From contig NZ_KV917369.1 in assembly GCF_002019595.1 (NCBI RefSeq), positions 2,806,624 through 2,870,623 of the forward strand: 64,000 nucleotides of DNA, written 5' to 3'. The notes under the pieces are model-generated. The model saw only the letters and a program-made list of their open reading frames with translations. It searched no databases and was not told the DNA's origin. The first letter of the stretch is position 1, and the number at the start of each line of letters is the position of its first letter. This document shows, piece after piece, positions 43,175 to 52,646 of this stretch. This stretch comes from Priestia abyssalis. GTDB taxonomy: Bacteria; Bacillota; Bacilli; Bacillales; Bacillaceae_H. The position numbers and the translations under genes were made by a program.

Positions 43175-44131
43175 CTAAGAACGCTCCTCATTTTGAAACA
43201 AATGAGACTGAACAAATAATTCAAATGTTTCTTTCGTCAACGAACATCCAGCAGCTTTCGGGTGCCCTCCTCCTCCAAGAGGGACTACGACATCGATTAA
43301 ACTCAAATCTTCCTTCACCGTACGGAAGCCGATTTTCCTTCTGCCCATATCCACCATCGCTGAAAAATCAATTTCTTCATCTTCCAGGCATAAAGCATTT
43401 CCAAGCTCTGATTGATAACTCTCAGCAAAGACAATCCCTGCCTTCCACTCTTTTCCTCCAATGGCCAAGCTTGCTTTCATCATTTGCTTTTGTTTTTCAC
43501 GAATATATTTTTCAATCTTCTTCTCCTCTACTTCCAGCAACGTTTGATGACGCTCAGAAAATTGAAAGACCTCCTCTTCGCTTTGCAGTACCGGCAAAAC
43601 TGCATTCTGAAATTCATCACGACTGATTAAGTAAAATAAATGGTTCAATTGTTTCGCTTTTTCGTTTTGATTGGCAAACCAGTCCCATGTATCAAATTGG
43701 CGGACAAGCTCGACATATTCATCGAGAATCGGCGTTTTTTCCAAGAAGGTTTGTTCCACTAAATAATCGTAAAACAAACTTGTCGCTGCCGTTTTCGTTC
43801 CATCTTCGTATACGGGCTGGACATATGCCCACTTATATTTTTCAGCAAGCGGAATCGCGGACGCATGATGATCAATTAACACGACTTTTTGTCCTTTTTG
43901 GACCCGCTTTTGCAGCATCTTCGCCACTTCTTCGTTCACGCTAATATCCGTTATGTATAAATCAATTTCCATTTCTTTATTCGTCTCCAAAAACTCGGTG
44001 ATGACTTGATCGATCCGTCCGATGCCGACGCACGAATACTCAAACTTATCTTCCGGAAAAGCCAGCTTACCTAATAACGCCGGACTGAATCCGTCTAAAT
44101 CATTATGGGAAAACAAATGTACTTTGTTCAC
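43175..44131 (-). CDS. nrnB: DHH-family nanoRNase/oligoribonuclease (NrnB-like)
   Basis: This DHH/DHHA1 phosphoesterase has about 318 residues. HLFSHNDLDGFSPALLGKLA, YITDISVNE, the VVLIDHHASAIP motif with DHH, and the C-terminal GGGGHPKAAGC are diagnostic. It resembles B. subtilis NrnB (YngD), which degrades short RNA oligonucleotides. GTG 44131 is preferred because AAGGAGGAG lies seven bases upstream; the open frame extends to 44227 without a good site. It is close to, but transcriptionally separate from, the catabolic island. Confidence 0.85.
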   Translation of the reverse strand: MNKVHLFSHNDLDGFSPALLGKLAFPEDKFEYSCVGIGRIDQVITEFLETNKEMEIDLYITDISVNEEVAKMLQKRVQKGQKVVLIDHHASAIPLAEKYKWAYVQPVYEDGTKTAATSLFYDYLVEQTFLEKTPILDEYVELVRQFDTWDWFANQNEKAKQLNHLFYLISRDEFQNAVLPVLQSEEEVFQFSERHQTLLEVEEKKIEKYIREKQKQMMKASLAIGGKEWKAGIVFAESYQSELGNALCLEDEEIDFSAMVDMGRRKIGFRTVKEDLSLIDVVVPLGGGGHPKAAGCSLTKETFELFVQSHLFQNEERS

Positions 44132-44257
44132 AGTTACTCCTCCTTTTTCAAAAAACATACCGTTAGTATGCCCTGAGAATTTTTCAATAAAGCAGTTGGC
44201 ATTTTCTTTAATATAGAAGAAAAACAATAACTATCGATGTAAATCAATCTTTAGCCG

Positions 44258-44860
44258 CTACTCCTCGCTGGGAGAGCTTCCGGTGATGCCGTAAAAAAAT
44301 AAATGCAGCAGTTCTTCTGCTAATTTTTCATTCTGCTTTAACATCGTCACGACTGGCAGGGAGTCCATCGCAGTTTTGAACATATTTAAATGAAATAAAA
44401 TGCTTTGAATAGAGATATCCTTTGAGATGTCTCCTTTTTGTTGACTATCTTGAATAAATTCCATAAATAAAGGCGCCGCTTTTTGCTGATAAAATTCTTC
44501 TAAAAATCCTTTCAGCTCTTCATCCTCTTCCATGGCTGCTTTCATAAAATCCATATTCAATGATTCCAGTGAATGCAGCTTATCGAGAATAAACACTTTC
44601 ACTTTTTCCTGGAACGGTCGATCGCTTCTAAGCATACCTGCAAATTCTTCAAATTTTCGAAAACTGTAATCTTTCACAACTTCACGAATGAGCTGTTCTT
44701 TGCTGTTGAAATGATTGTAGATGGTCACTTGAGATACGCTCGCCTTTTTGGCTATATCGGCAATGTTGACCGCTTTTGTCCCTTTTTCATTGAACAGCCC
44801 GAACGCCGCTTGTAAAATATCACGCTTTTTTTGTTGTTTTCGTTGTTCAAATCCATTCAT
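44258..44860 (-). CDS. TetR-family regulator
   Basis: This 200-residue TetR/AcrR protein has an N-terminal helix-turn-helix (FNEKGTKAVNIADIAKKASV, then SQVTIYNHFNSKEQLIREVV) and a helical ligand domain rich in Met, Leu and Glu. GGTGG lies upstream of the ATG at 44860. There is no obvious target operon: it is downstream of nothing on its own strand and 130 bases before nrnB. Its ligand is unknown. Confidence 0.88.
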   Translation of the reverse strand: MNGFEQRKQQKKRDILQAAFGLFNEKGTKAVNIADIAKKASVSQVTIYNHFNSKEQLIREVVKDYSFRKFEEFAGMLRSDRPFQEKVKVFILDKLHSLESLNMDFMKAAMEEDEELKGFLEEFYQQKAAPLFMEFIQDSQQKGDISKDISIQSILFHLNMFKTAMDSLPVVTMLKQNEKLAEELLHLFFYGITGSSPSEE

Positions 44861-45074
44861 TTTTTCATCACCACCGTTATTTTAGCAAATTTGAACTATC
44901 TTATCGAATATATTTCAAAATTCTTCCCCTTCTTGAAAGGAAGATGTCAAATGATAGAAAAAAAGCTGCAGAAAAATCGTTGTGGATTTTCCCTGCCGCT
45001 TCTTTTCTATTTCATCGGGTCACGGTGTTTGTCCCGTTATAAGAAAAATGATGCTTTATACTTATAAATTCCGC

Positions 45075-45908
45075 TCACGTAGTCCCTCTTATATCCAAGT
45101 CGACAAAATGATAGACAGGTGACGGTCCATAACACTTGAATGAAAATCCCATCTCTTTGAATGCATTTCCATGCTGTTTAATAATGTCTATAAATTCGTC
45201 TATTTCTCTGCGATCGATTAAGTACACGCTGCTCCATGCTATTTCTTCTTCCCCCTGAATTACATCCCGCTCTTGTACATTTTCAACGAAATCCTCGATG
45301 GAAATGGATACCGCCTCTTCATGCAGATCATTACATATTTGCTTCATCTCGATTTCGATTTCATTTTCAATCACCGTGTTTAACTTCTTTTTCATGAGAC
45401 AACGCCGATCAGATAAAATCTCTTCTATTTCTTTTTGCGCTCTTTTAACAGTTTCATTGCTTTGCATAATGAAATGTTTAAATTTTTCTTTATTGCAATA
45501 AACTTTTAAATTCCACTCCTCTTTTTCACGCAAAAAAGTACATAGGGAAATCAATTCCCCATAATGCTTAACGATCATCTCTTCAAGACTCTTCCTATTT
45601 GTAAAGATGGTACAAAATTTTAAAGGAATCACCGTAAATTGTTGTTGGAAAAGCGTTAAAACTTCATGATGATACATTTTCTTCTCTTTCACCCACTGGG
45701 CATCATTTAAAGTTAACTCTATATTAAACAATTGGAAATCTATATAATCAAAAATGGCTGTTACACCTTCAAATTCTTCCAATCGAACTTTCTGGATATT
45801 TTTATCCCGATTGGCCTTTTTTATTTCCATAGTCGGGATTAGGCCGTATACATATATAACTTTTGCTTCATCAACCATCATCTCTATTCTGCTCTCCTCC
45901 CGATTCAT
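45075..45908 (-). CDS. Orphan GvpL/GvpF-family protein
   Basis: This 277-residue protein of the gas-vesicle GvpL/GvpF family has the N-terminal KVIYVYGLIPTMEIKK, the central HHEVLTLFQQQFTVIPLKFCTIF and the C-terminal YGPSPVYHFVDLDIR. GvpF and GvpL bind GvpA during gas-vesicle assembly. No gvpA, gvpN or other gas-vesicle gene is found in this window, so the protein stands alone. ATG 45908 has only a weak ribosome-binding site; an ATG at 45881 lies 13 bases after GGGAGG. The role of such an orphan is unknown. Confidence 0.82.
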   Translation of the reverse strand: MNREESRIEMMVDEAKVIYVYGLIPTMEIKKANRDKNIQKVRLEEFEGVTAIFDYIDFQLFNIELTLNDAQWVKEKKMYHHEVLTLFQQQFTVIPLKFCTIFTNRKSLEEMIVKHYGELISLCTFLREKEEWNLKVYCNKEKFKHFIMQSNETVKRAQKEIEEILSDRRCLMKKKLNTVIENEIEIEMKQICNDLHEEAVSISIEDFVENVQERDVIQGEEEIAWSSVYLIDRREIDEFIDIIKQHGNAFKEMGFSFKCYGPSPVYHFVDLDIRGTT

Positions 45909-46163
45909 GCCTCATTGCAAGATAATTCATCTTATGAAACTGGCAGTCTTTTTGATTAGACAAGTTCCTCAACTCATAGAAAAGAGAAGATAGAATAGAC
46001 AAAAAATTGTGAACAAATGTTTTTTTACAAATCCACTCTTAATATTTGAAACCTTTTCCCGATTCATTCGTCTAAATATATGTACACCCTACCCCCTTTA
46101 AATAAAAAGAAAAGGCCCGCGCTCTCAAATGAATGAAGCGCGGGTCTTTTCCTTTAAGTGACC

Positions 46164-46919
46164 TTATATGCCTGATCGACGCTGGGATTCTTGGTACAAG
46201 TCGGAAATCATAAAGCTTACTCCGTAAAAAAGAAGAAGCGGAACGATGGAATTCGTCACCATGTATAAAGCCGCTAGAAATGCGCCGACAAGCAGTGTTT
46301 GGATGCTTAAACGATCTTTCTGGAAAGCCAAATGACTCATCATATACAATAGTGCCGTACATAAAACCATTAAATAAGAATTGTCCACACGAAGCAGCTG
46401 CTGGACATAATAAATGAAAAACGGCATGTACACGACTGCCTCGGCCAATGCCGAAAGAACGGCATAAATCACCCACCATGAATATTCTTTGTTTGTTTTC
46501 GGCATTGTTCTTTCAATGGAAAGAGGCAGTTCATTTTCAGCAAATACTGTTTCTCCGCTTTCTTTCATCCATTGAATCGCAAAACATAACAGCAAGTACA
46601 GAACATAACCAAGCAACAGTAAATAATTAATCACTTTAGGAAAATAGGTGGATTCGTTCACTGTCTCCAAGAAGGCGCCATTCCATCCAAAAACGGATAA
46701 TGGAATTTCATAAAGGACAATCACGGCGCCAAATAATAAAAGAATGAATACGTAAAAGGCCGTTTGCTCTTTGTAAAAGCGCAGCCGTTTTGGTCCGGTT
46801 CCCAATCTCGGAATGGCGACACTCTCGAAATAAGGACGGATAACCGTTAAAAACAACAATATAAACGTAAACCAAATCATAAATGCCAGGATCCACCTTC
46901 TACTTATGTATAATTGCAT
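46164..46919 (-). CDS. Membrane protein coupled to the carotenoid-type desaturase
   Basis: This protein of about 251 residues has about seven hydrophobic segments. It starts MQLYISRRWILAFMIWFTFI and ends with the charged SDLYQESQRRSGI. Its start lies inside the end of the desaturase gene (20-base overlap), implying translational coupling. I do not recognise the family, although a motif like SALAEAVVYMPFFIYY faintly recalls CPBP-type membrane proteases; the usual EE dyad is missing. A role linked to the desaturase product or its membrane placement is inference. Confidence 0.7.
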   Translation of the reverse strand: MQLYISRRWILAFMIWFTFILLFLTVIRPYFESVAIPRLGTGPKRLRFYKEQTAFYVFILLLFGAVIVLYEIPLSVFGWNGAFLETVNESTYFPKVINYLLLLGYVLYLLLCFAIQWMKESGETVFAENELPLSIERTMPKTNKEYSWWVIYAVLSALAEAVVYMPFFIYYVQQLLRVDNSYLMVLCTALLYMMSHLAFQKDRLSIQTLLVGAFLAALYMVTNSIVPLLLFYGVSFMISDLYQESQRRSGI

Positions 46920-48357
46920 CAGCAGCATTTATGCCGCTGATAACGGCCATCGGCGCTCCTGCTGGATGGGTCGTGCCGTCGGAAAAATACAGATTGGAAA
47001 TATCTTTTGATTTATTGCTTGACCGGAGAAAACTGTCTAACTTCCGAGTCGAACGGATGCCATATGACGCTCCTTTATACGCTGAAAATGCAGAAGCAAG
47101 ATCCCCTGGAGTGATGACTTTTTCCACCACAAGCTGCGAAGGGATATCCACTCCGAATCGTTTTAGCTTTTTATAAATAAGATGCTTATACTCCTCCGGT
47201 CTGTAGCTGAACGAACCGCTGTCAGCAGGTGCGTTTACGAAGATAAATAAATTATCACCAGGCGCTCTCTGAGGATCGATATAGGACGAATTCCAAATAT
47301 AAATGGTCGGATCGCTCGGCAAACGCTTCTCTTGAAACAACTCATGAAACTCCGCCTCATAATCACTGGAAGAGTACACTTGATGATGAATAAAGTGAGG
47401 ATTACGTTCCTTCAGTCCCGCCATAATGACAAAAGCTGAAAGGGAAGGTTCATACCGGTCCGCTTTCCCATTTTTAAAATGAGGATGGCGTTTTTCCTCT
47501 ACTAAGTCTGGGTAGGCCGTCAACACATCTCCGTTAACAATAATTATATCTCCCATGACCGTTTCTCCATTCTCCAATTCTATCCCTTTTGCCTGTTTTT
47601 GCTCAACCATAATTTTTCTCACTTTTGTGCTCGTATAAAGATTAGCTCCCAGCTTTGTCAATACACTGGTAAACGCCTCGGAAATTTTTGTATTCCCTCC
47701 TTTGACATAATACACCCCATCATTGAACTCAAGATGTCCGATATAAGCAAATGCGGCAGGCGCCGAAAAAGGCGATGAGCCGATGTAGGCTGCATAGCGA
47801 TTGAATGCGTGACGAACGTAATCATTTCGAAAAAATTGACGGTGAAAATGATCCATCGTTTCAAACGGGTGAACAGACCACAATGCTTGAAACAATGATG
47901 GATCGAAATAATCCGTCCAAGAAGAAAACGTCCGGTAAAAAAACTGTTTTTCCACCGTCTCATATAGAATCTTTACTTCTTCCAAATAATCATAATAACT
48001 GATTTCCGCATGCGAGTCGAGACGTTCGAGCTGTTCGACCATTTTATTTCGATCGGTCGTCATGAAAAAAGGGGTGCCGTCCGGAAAAAAGTTGACCGTA
48101 TGCGTCTCAAGCTTAATGAATTCTAAATAATCATCCGGATTTTCCCCCGCCTCTGTTAAAATTTCCTGAAAAACTTGCGGCATTGTAATGGTATTCGGGC
48201 CAAAATCAAAGGAATAATCCCCAAGCTGGATGGGTACCATTTTCCCGCCGAAGTGATGGTTTTGCTCAAAAATAGAAACTTTGTACCCGTTCGCCTGTAA
48301 TTTCATTCCGGCAGCAAGTCCACCGAGCCCGCCTCCTACAATTAAAACTCTCTTCAT
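46900..48357 (-). CDS. CrtI/CrtN-type phytoene or squalene desaturase family oxidoreductase
   Basis: This FAD-dependent enzyme has about 485 residues. The dinucleotide motif VLIVGGGLGGLAAGMKLQAN and the EQNHHFGGKM loop open the protein, and the C-terminal YFSDGTTHPAGAPMAVISGI is the carotenoid desaturase signature. Bacillus CrtN/CrtP-type enzymes desaturate or oxidise C30 carotenoids. No synthase (CrtM) is present here, so the substrate must come from elsewhere or differ. ATG 48357 has GGGAGGG eight bases upstream. It overlaps the following membrane protein gene. Confidence 0.88.
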   Translation of the reverse strand: MKRVLIVGGGLGGLAAGMKLQANGYKVSIFEQNHHFGGKMVPIQLGDYSFDFGPNTITMPQVFQEILTEAGENPDDYLEFIKLETHTVNFFPDGTPFFMTTDRNKMVEQLERLDSHAEISYYDYLEEVKILYETVEKQFFYRTFSSWTDYFDPSLFQALWSVHPFETMDHFHRQFFRNDYVRHAFNRYAAYIGSSPFSAPAAFAYIGHLEFNDGVYYVKGGNTKISEAFTSVLTKLGANLYTSTKVRKIMVEQKQAKGIELENGETVMGDIIIVNGDVLTAYPDLVEEKRHPHFKNGKADRYEPSLSAFVIMAGLKERNPHFIHHQVYSSSDYEAEFHELFQEKRLPSDPTIYIWNSSYIDPQRAPGDNLFIFVNAPADSGSFSYRPEEYKHLIYKKLKRFGVDIPSQLVVEKVITPGDLASAFSAYKGASYGIRSTRKLDSFLRSSNKSKDISNLYFSDGTTHPAGAPMAVISGINAADAIIHK

Positions 48358-48782
48358 GCGTATTCCCTCCCTTTCCACTCATACCCTAATTCCAACAAAA
48401 ACGGCAAGCAGAAGATAGATGCATTCATGCTTTTATGGTCCCCTACCACTATGTGAACCATACAATGCAGAAACCATCCCATCGTCCTGCCTCTTTCTCA
48501 TATTTTCTAATCTTTAAAGGAGACTTCCATCGGCGGGGGTCTTACTTCCCTCAATGAGGGGAAAATAAAAGGTATGGGTATTTTTACCCACGTCCTCTTA
48601 TTTACACATAATCTTAATGTGTTCTTATTATTATCTTCATCATATTTACCTTAAATTTACATATGTATGGTAAACTACACAAGAAAACATATTATGATTC
48701 ATATCCATAGACGAAAACATCTATGGAATTTGATATGATTACTCATTCCGATATAAACACAACACATATGAGGTGATTGTAG
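48358..48782. other. Intergenic region with a possible MITE fragment
   Basis: No gene is visible. At about 48527-48572, ACTTCCATCGGCGGGGGTCT followed by a CCCTCAATGAGGG hairpin resembles the end of the element inserted at 25950-26099 (in reverse) and may be a decayed relative. The promoter of the following small gene should lie at its end. Confidence 0.4.
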
Positions 48783-49058
48783 TTGAATGAAATTGGCTGG
48801 GTGTCCACTATTGCCATCAGCACTCTATTTTTTCTTACTGCTCTACTAGCAAAAATCTATAAAAAACGTCCTTTCCTCAAATATCTGCCTTGTCTGCTTG
48901 TATTTTTTCTATCTTTTTTCGGAATTTTGGCAGGCGCCTTTTGGCTCAAGGACATGGACGGAAGCCAGTTAAGTTTTTGGAGTACCGTAGTGAATTTTTC
49001 AAGTTTAATGACGATCATTATTTCTGTCTTTTTAGATCTTTTCACTGAAATGCACTAA
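48783..49058 (+). CDS. Small membrane protein, 91 aa
   Basis: This protein has three predicted membrane helices: STIAISTLFFLTALLAKIY, LPCLLVFFLSFFGILAGAF, and SSLMTIIISVFLDLF. The start is TTG 48783 with GAGGTGA upstream. The size and layout resemble YesK-like small membrane proteins of Bacillus, but this is only a weak likeness. It stands alone, convergent with the CapA-type gene. Confidence 0.65.
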   Translation: MNEIGWVSTIAISTLFFLTALLAKIYKKRPFLKYLPCLLVFFLSFFGILAGAFWLKDMDGSQLSFWSTVVNFSSLMTIIISVFLDLFTEMH

Positions 49059-49131
49059 GTATAGTCTTCCGTTTTTCCAAAAAAAAGATGCAATCATCAC
49101 TTGATTACACCTTTTTGAAAAGCCGACTCTA

Positions 49132-50313
49132 TTATTCTTTTAAACTAACATTTCCTTTTTTATCGATTTGGACATTATAGGATAGGTTGTTCAACTTTTG
49201 GATTAATTGTTCATTATATGCTTGATCCATCGGAACAGGCTGATGGGCAGCAATTTTTAAAGGTGTAAGACTACTTGAAACGGCTCCATTATCAAGTGTA
49301 ATGTGTGCAATCACCGTCTCTCTGCCTTTAGGAACCGAAGAGTTTGTAAAGACAAAATTGCCGAGACTGTAATAAATCGGAGATCCTTTATAATACTCAA
49401 TCCCCATAAGCGAGTGGCTGTGTGAACCGATCACCGCCGTAACTCCTGCATCGATGAATTGCCGGGCCATCGCTTTGGCGTATTCCTCGGGGTAATCCGC
49501 CAGCTCTTTATTCCAATGAATCATAACAACCGTATAGTCAGATGATTGGACTGCTTTTTTCACATACTCCATCATCGGTTCTTCGTGATAAGCATTCGCA
49601 ATGCCTGCACGGTCCTTTTTGGCAAACCATGATACATTGGGCAGCACCCTGCTTAAACCGAGAATGGCGACCTTTTTCCCTTTAATGATCTTATAATGGG
49701 CGGTAAAGGCCTCTTCTTCATTTTTGCCGGCTCCTGTATATCCGATGCGGTATGCCTTTAAATGATCGATTGTATCTAATAATGCTTCTTCCCCATAATC
49801 AAGCGTATGATTATTGGCAAGCGATACGACATCTATGCCAGCATCCACTATCCCTTGAAGCGTTTCTGGGCGAGAGCGAAAGGCAAACTGTTTTTGAAAA
49901 GGAGTCCCTCTTTTTGATACAGGAGTTTCTAGATTGACTGCTGCAAGGTCGGCTTGAGCTAAAAGCGAAGCCACATGTTTAAACGGATAGGAAACACCGT
50001 GAACTTCAATATCTTTTCCGACCCCTGAATCAAGCAATACGTCTCCAGCAAACGCCAGCGTAATCGGCTCATGAAGATCCTCTTCTTCCATAATCCATTT
50101 GGGGTCAAGATAATTTTCTTTTTCGGGAAGGTCACTTTCAATGAGAACGTTTTCTGCTACAGGCTTTGAAACGGCTTTTTGCTCGCTCGGCCCGAGGTAA
50201 TATACATTTATGGCAATTAAAGCAACTAACAAACTTAAAAGAGCACCTAGTAAACGCCAAAACTGCTTTTCCTGCCGTTTCCTCTTCCGTTTCCGGTTTT
50301 TAATTCTATTCAT
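49132..50313 (-). CDS. CapA-family protein (PgsA/YwtB-like)
   Basis: This protein of about 393 residues has an N-terminal membrane anchor (about residues 22-40, LLGALLSLLVALIAINVYYL) after a very basic start (RIKNRKRKRKRQEKQFW). An extracellular CapA metallophosphatase-like domain follows: TLAFAGDVLLDSG, VNLETPVS, SLANNHTLDYG and VIGSHSHSLMGIEYYKG. In poly-gamma-glutamate producers this subunit (PgsA) is encoded with pgsB and pgsC; neither is present, so a polymer role cannot be assumed. ATG 50313 has AAGGGG upstream. Confidence 0.9.
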   Translation of the reverse strand: MNRIKNRKRKRKRQEKQFWRLLGALLSLLVALIAINVYYLGPSEQKAVSKPVAENVLIESDLPEKENYLDPKWIMEEEDLHEPITLAFAGDVLLDSGVGKDIEVHGVSYPFKHVASLLAQADLAAVNLETPVSKRGTPFQKQFAFRSRPETLQGIVDAGIDVVSLANNHTLDYGEEALLDTIDHLKAYRIGYTGAGKNEEEAFTAHYKIIKGKKVAILGLSRVLPNVSWFAKKDRAGIANAYHEEPMMEYVKKAVQSSDYTVVMIHWNKELADYPEEYAKAMARQFIDAGVTAVIGSHSHSLMGIEYYKGSPIYYSLGNFVFTNSSVPKGRETVIAHITLDNGAVSSSLTPLKIAAHQPVPMDQAYNEQLIQKLNNLSYNVQIDKKGNVSLKE

Positions 50314-50459
50314 TTTTTTCCCCTTTATTATATACAACTCCACTTAATTACAATATAAGATTATATCACAACTTCAAAAATATGGTATCGCATTTCAAAC
50401 AATTCCATCAGTAAGAAAAGAAAAATGGAGGAAAAAAATAAAATTTAGCTTGTAAATAA

Positions 50460-50492
50460 AAAAAGCAGCCAAAAACAAATGGCAGCCTTTCT
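50460..50492 (-). terminator. Terminator with one mismatch
   Basis: GCAGCCA and TGGCAGC pair with one A-A mismatch, followed by a run of T on the minus strand. It lies 39 bases beyond the stop at 50531. Confidence 0.55.
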
Positions 50493-50530
50493 TATCAGAT
50501 TTCTTTTAACTCCTCACAAGACCCTATTCA

Positions 50531-50980
50531 TTAAACCGTCTTTCTAGAAAGAATGGCTTTAAGCAGAACACCGACGACAGCACCCGGGATAACAAATAGC
50601 ATAGGAAGCCAAATCGGCCCGAGCAAAATGCCGCCAAGGGTCCATTTAGTAGAATACATTAATCCAACCGTTACAAAATAAGCAGAAAATACAAATGGCA
50701 AAAAAGAATAACGGGACACAGGACCGACTGCCTTAAATGCATCCCACATCGCAAAAAAATAAAGACACGGATAAAACATGAGCCATTGAAAATTGATAAC
50801 CGAAATGGATTGATGAATGTCTCCCATGAAGCTAAAACGAATAGCCTCATTAAAATTGGATTGGACATTGATCAAAAACTCCAGCACAACAAGCAAAATT
50901 CCCTTAATGTATTGTTTTTGAAGCAGCTGTCCGAACCCCGGGAGGGCAATGCTCCATAACAACGCCTCTAATTTTGTCAC
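50531..50980 (-). CDS. Membrane protein of unknown function, 149 aa
   Basis: This protein has four predicted hydrophobic segments. It opens LEALLWSIALPGFGQLLQKQ, a motif (PGFGQ) often seen in small TM2-like or DUF5683-type proteins, and continues with YIKGILLVVLEFLINVQSNF. The ATG at 50980 has no strong ribosome-binding site in view. It stands alone on the minus strand. I cannot name the family. Confidence 0.65.
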   Translation of the reverse strand: MTKLEALLWSIALPGFGQLLQKQYIKGILLVVLEFLINVQSNFNEAIRFSFMGDIHQSISVINFQWLMFYPCLYFFAMWDAFKAVGPVSRYSFLPFVFSAYFVTVGLMYSTKWTLGGILLGPIWLPMLFVIPGAVVGVLLKAILSRKTV

Positions 50981-51351
50981 GAATCGGGATTCCTTTTCAC
51001 AATATATTGTCTTTTATTTTCGCGAAATTTTTCTGATGCTAATAAGTTTGTGTGCTGTCTGTTCATACTGGTCATCCTTTATTTTTTTCTTATTTTGACA
51101 AGTATGGCGCTTTTTTATACAGCACAAGGAATATGATGGAAACCGTTTGGCCCTTTTCATTATGGAATCGGAATATAAGATGATCACTGCCAGCAAACCT
51201 TCCCTAGTTATAAAGGAACAAATACTTCTCTTAATCTATAATTCTAGTGCCTTCTTTCCCCATAAAAGATTAAATTTTCTATTTATTCTATTTCCATTTC
51301 TATTTTTATGCTTTATAATATTAACGAATTAAACAACTAAAGGATGTGAAA

Positions 51352-51999
51352 ATGATGGAATTTAGTTTACTATCAGTATTAGTACTGGGACTTGTACTTG
51401 GAATCAAACACGCGATCGAACCAGATCATATCATTGCCGTATCGACCATCGCCAGTCAAAGCCAAAAACTTTCACGCGCTTCATTAGCGGGAGTTTTTTG
51501 GGGCATTGGACACACAATGACTTTGTTTATTGTCGGGATGGTCTTGATCATCTTAAAAAATGAAATTCCCGCTTCATGGGCTATGTCTCTTGAATTTTTG
51601 GTCGGCATCATGCTCGTTTATCTTGGCCTGTCTACCTTTTTTGCCTTGAAGCATTCTGCCGATCAACACCAACATGCACATCACTCTTACATAAAATCGA
51701 TGGCAATCGGATTTATCCATGGTCTTGCAGGAAGCGCGGCGATGGTATTGTTGACGATGAGTACAGTTGAGCATACATGGCAAGGTGCTGTTTATATTGC
51801 CATATTCGGAATAGGTACATGCATTGGAATGCTCGCCTTTACAACCATCTTAGGCATCCCATTTGTCCGGACGAAAAACAAACTGACCCTCAACCGCTCC
51901 TTGACACGTTTTACCGGTTTCGTAAGCATGCTGTTCGGCTTGTATTATATGTATAACCTGGGTGTGAACGAAGGATTATTCTCCATTTGGTTTCGTTGA
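51352..51999 (+). CDS. ureH: UreH-type nickel permease
   Basis: This membrane protein of about 215 residues has six segments and carries the nickel/cobalt transporter motif GIKHAIEPDHIIAVST (HX4DH), plus AGVFWGIGHTMTLFIVGM and a His-rich loop (QHQHAHHS). This is the UreH/HupE-like family that supplies nickel to urease. ATG 51352 follows AGGATG by eight bases; in-frame alternatives are GTG 51346 and ATG 51355. It is divergent from and 1 kb away from the urease operon, separated by R2, sspH and an IS605-type element. In Bacillus sp. TB-90, ureH directly follows ureD. Confidence 0.88.
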   Translation: MMEFSLLSVLVLGLVLGIKHAIEPDHIIAVSTIASQSQKLSRASLAGVFWGIGHTMTLFIVGMVLIILKNEIPASWAMSLEFLVGIMLVYLGLSTFFALKHSADQHQHAHHSYIKSMAIGFIHGLAGSAAMVLLTMSTVEHTWQGAVYIAIFGIGTCIGMLAFTTILGIPFVRTKNKLTLNRSLTRFTGFVSMLFGLYYMYNLGVNEGLFSIWFR

Positions 52000-52175
52000 G
52001 AAAAGTGGAGGCCACTGTTTAAACAAGGCCGACTAAGACCACTGCGTCCTGCGGCAACGTCGGTCTGACTCACATCCTGTCAACTTAAAGAAATAGGGAT
52101 TGACCTCGTATACGCTTTTTGCCTTATGAGGGCAAGCAGCTTTTCCCATGCTGAGCCAGGAACCGCAGCTGGACA
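52000..52175. repeat. R2 repeat copy 4
   Basis: A degenerate R2 unit (AAAAGTGGAGGCCACTGTTT...GGAACCGCAGCTGGACAATA) begins directly at the ureH stop. Its middle part matches the GTCCTGCGGCAACGTCGG variant of arrays 1 and 2. Confidence 0.8.
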
Positions 52176-52310
52176 ATATAAGGAACGCAGCATAAGAGAG
52201 CAACGCTGCACTTGTACATCCTATAATTCAAACTTCTGACATAGAAACCGCTCGGAATAAATTACGTTATCCGTCACAAACTAACGACATAACAAAGGAG
52301 GTTTGTATCC

Positions 52311-52493
52311 ATGAATGCAGGACGTGCAAAGGAAATTCTTGAATCAGCGGATGTGGTGAATGTAACGTATTTAGGACATCCCGTTATGATTCAACATGTA
52401 GATGAAGAAAATGGGACAGCGCGCATTTATGAAAAAAAACATCCAGACATCGAAAAGACGGTTCCGTTAAGCAGCTTGCATGAGTCTGTTTAA
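52311..52493 (+). CDS. sspH: Small acid-soluble spore protein H
   Basis: This 60-residue H-type SASP starts MNAGRAKEILESADVVNVTY and ends KKHPDIEKTVPLSSLHESV, the typical pattern of the family. It is expressed in the forespore in B. subtilis, and its exact role is unknown. AAAGGAGG lies eight bases before the ATG. It sits between the R2 copy and the IS605-type element. A hairpin at about 52539-52566 may end its transcript. Confidence 0.92.
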   Translation: MNAGRAKEILESADVVNVTYLGHPVMIQHVDEENGTARIYEKKHPDIEKTVPLSSLHESV

Positions 52494-52571
52494 CATCTCC
52501 CCTTTTCGGCTAGATGATACCCACTTCATATTGGCTGAACGCACGCCTTTCTCCTTTATCATTTTAGGAGA

Positions 52572-52624
52572 GAAGACTCCCACTTCCATTTTGTGCAGGG
52601 CGCAGCCCAAAAATAAGTGGGAGA
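52572..52624. repeat. Long palindrome next to the IS605-type element
   Basis: CTCCCACTT and AAGTGGGAG form the outer stem; TTTTG/CAAAA and GGGC/GCCC extend it inside. The CCCACTT/AAGTGGG pairing resembles the end hairpin of the element at 52700-52949, so it may belong to a larger or second decayed element. Confidence 0.55.
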
Positions 52625-52646
52625 TGAATTGCCTTTTTGCGTAGCG

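Noticed and set aside
45075..45908. A gas-vesicle cluster
   Set aside because: Only one GvpL/F-type gene is present; no gvpA or other assembly genes occur in the window.
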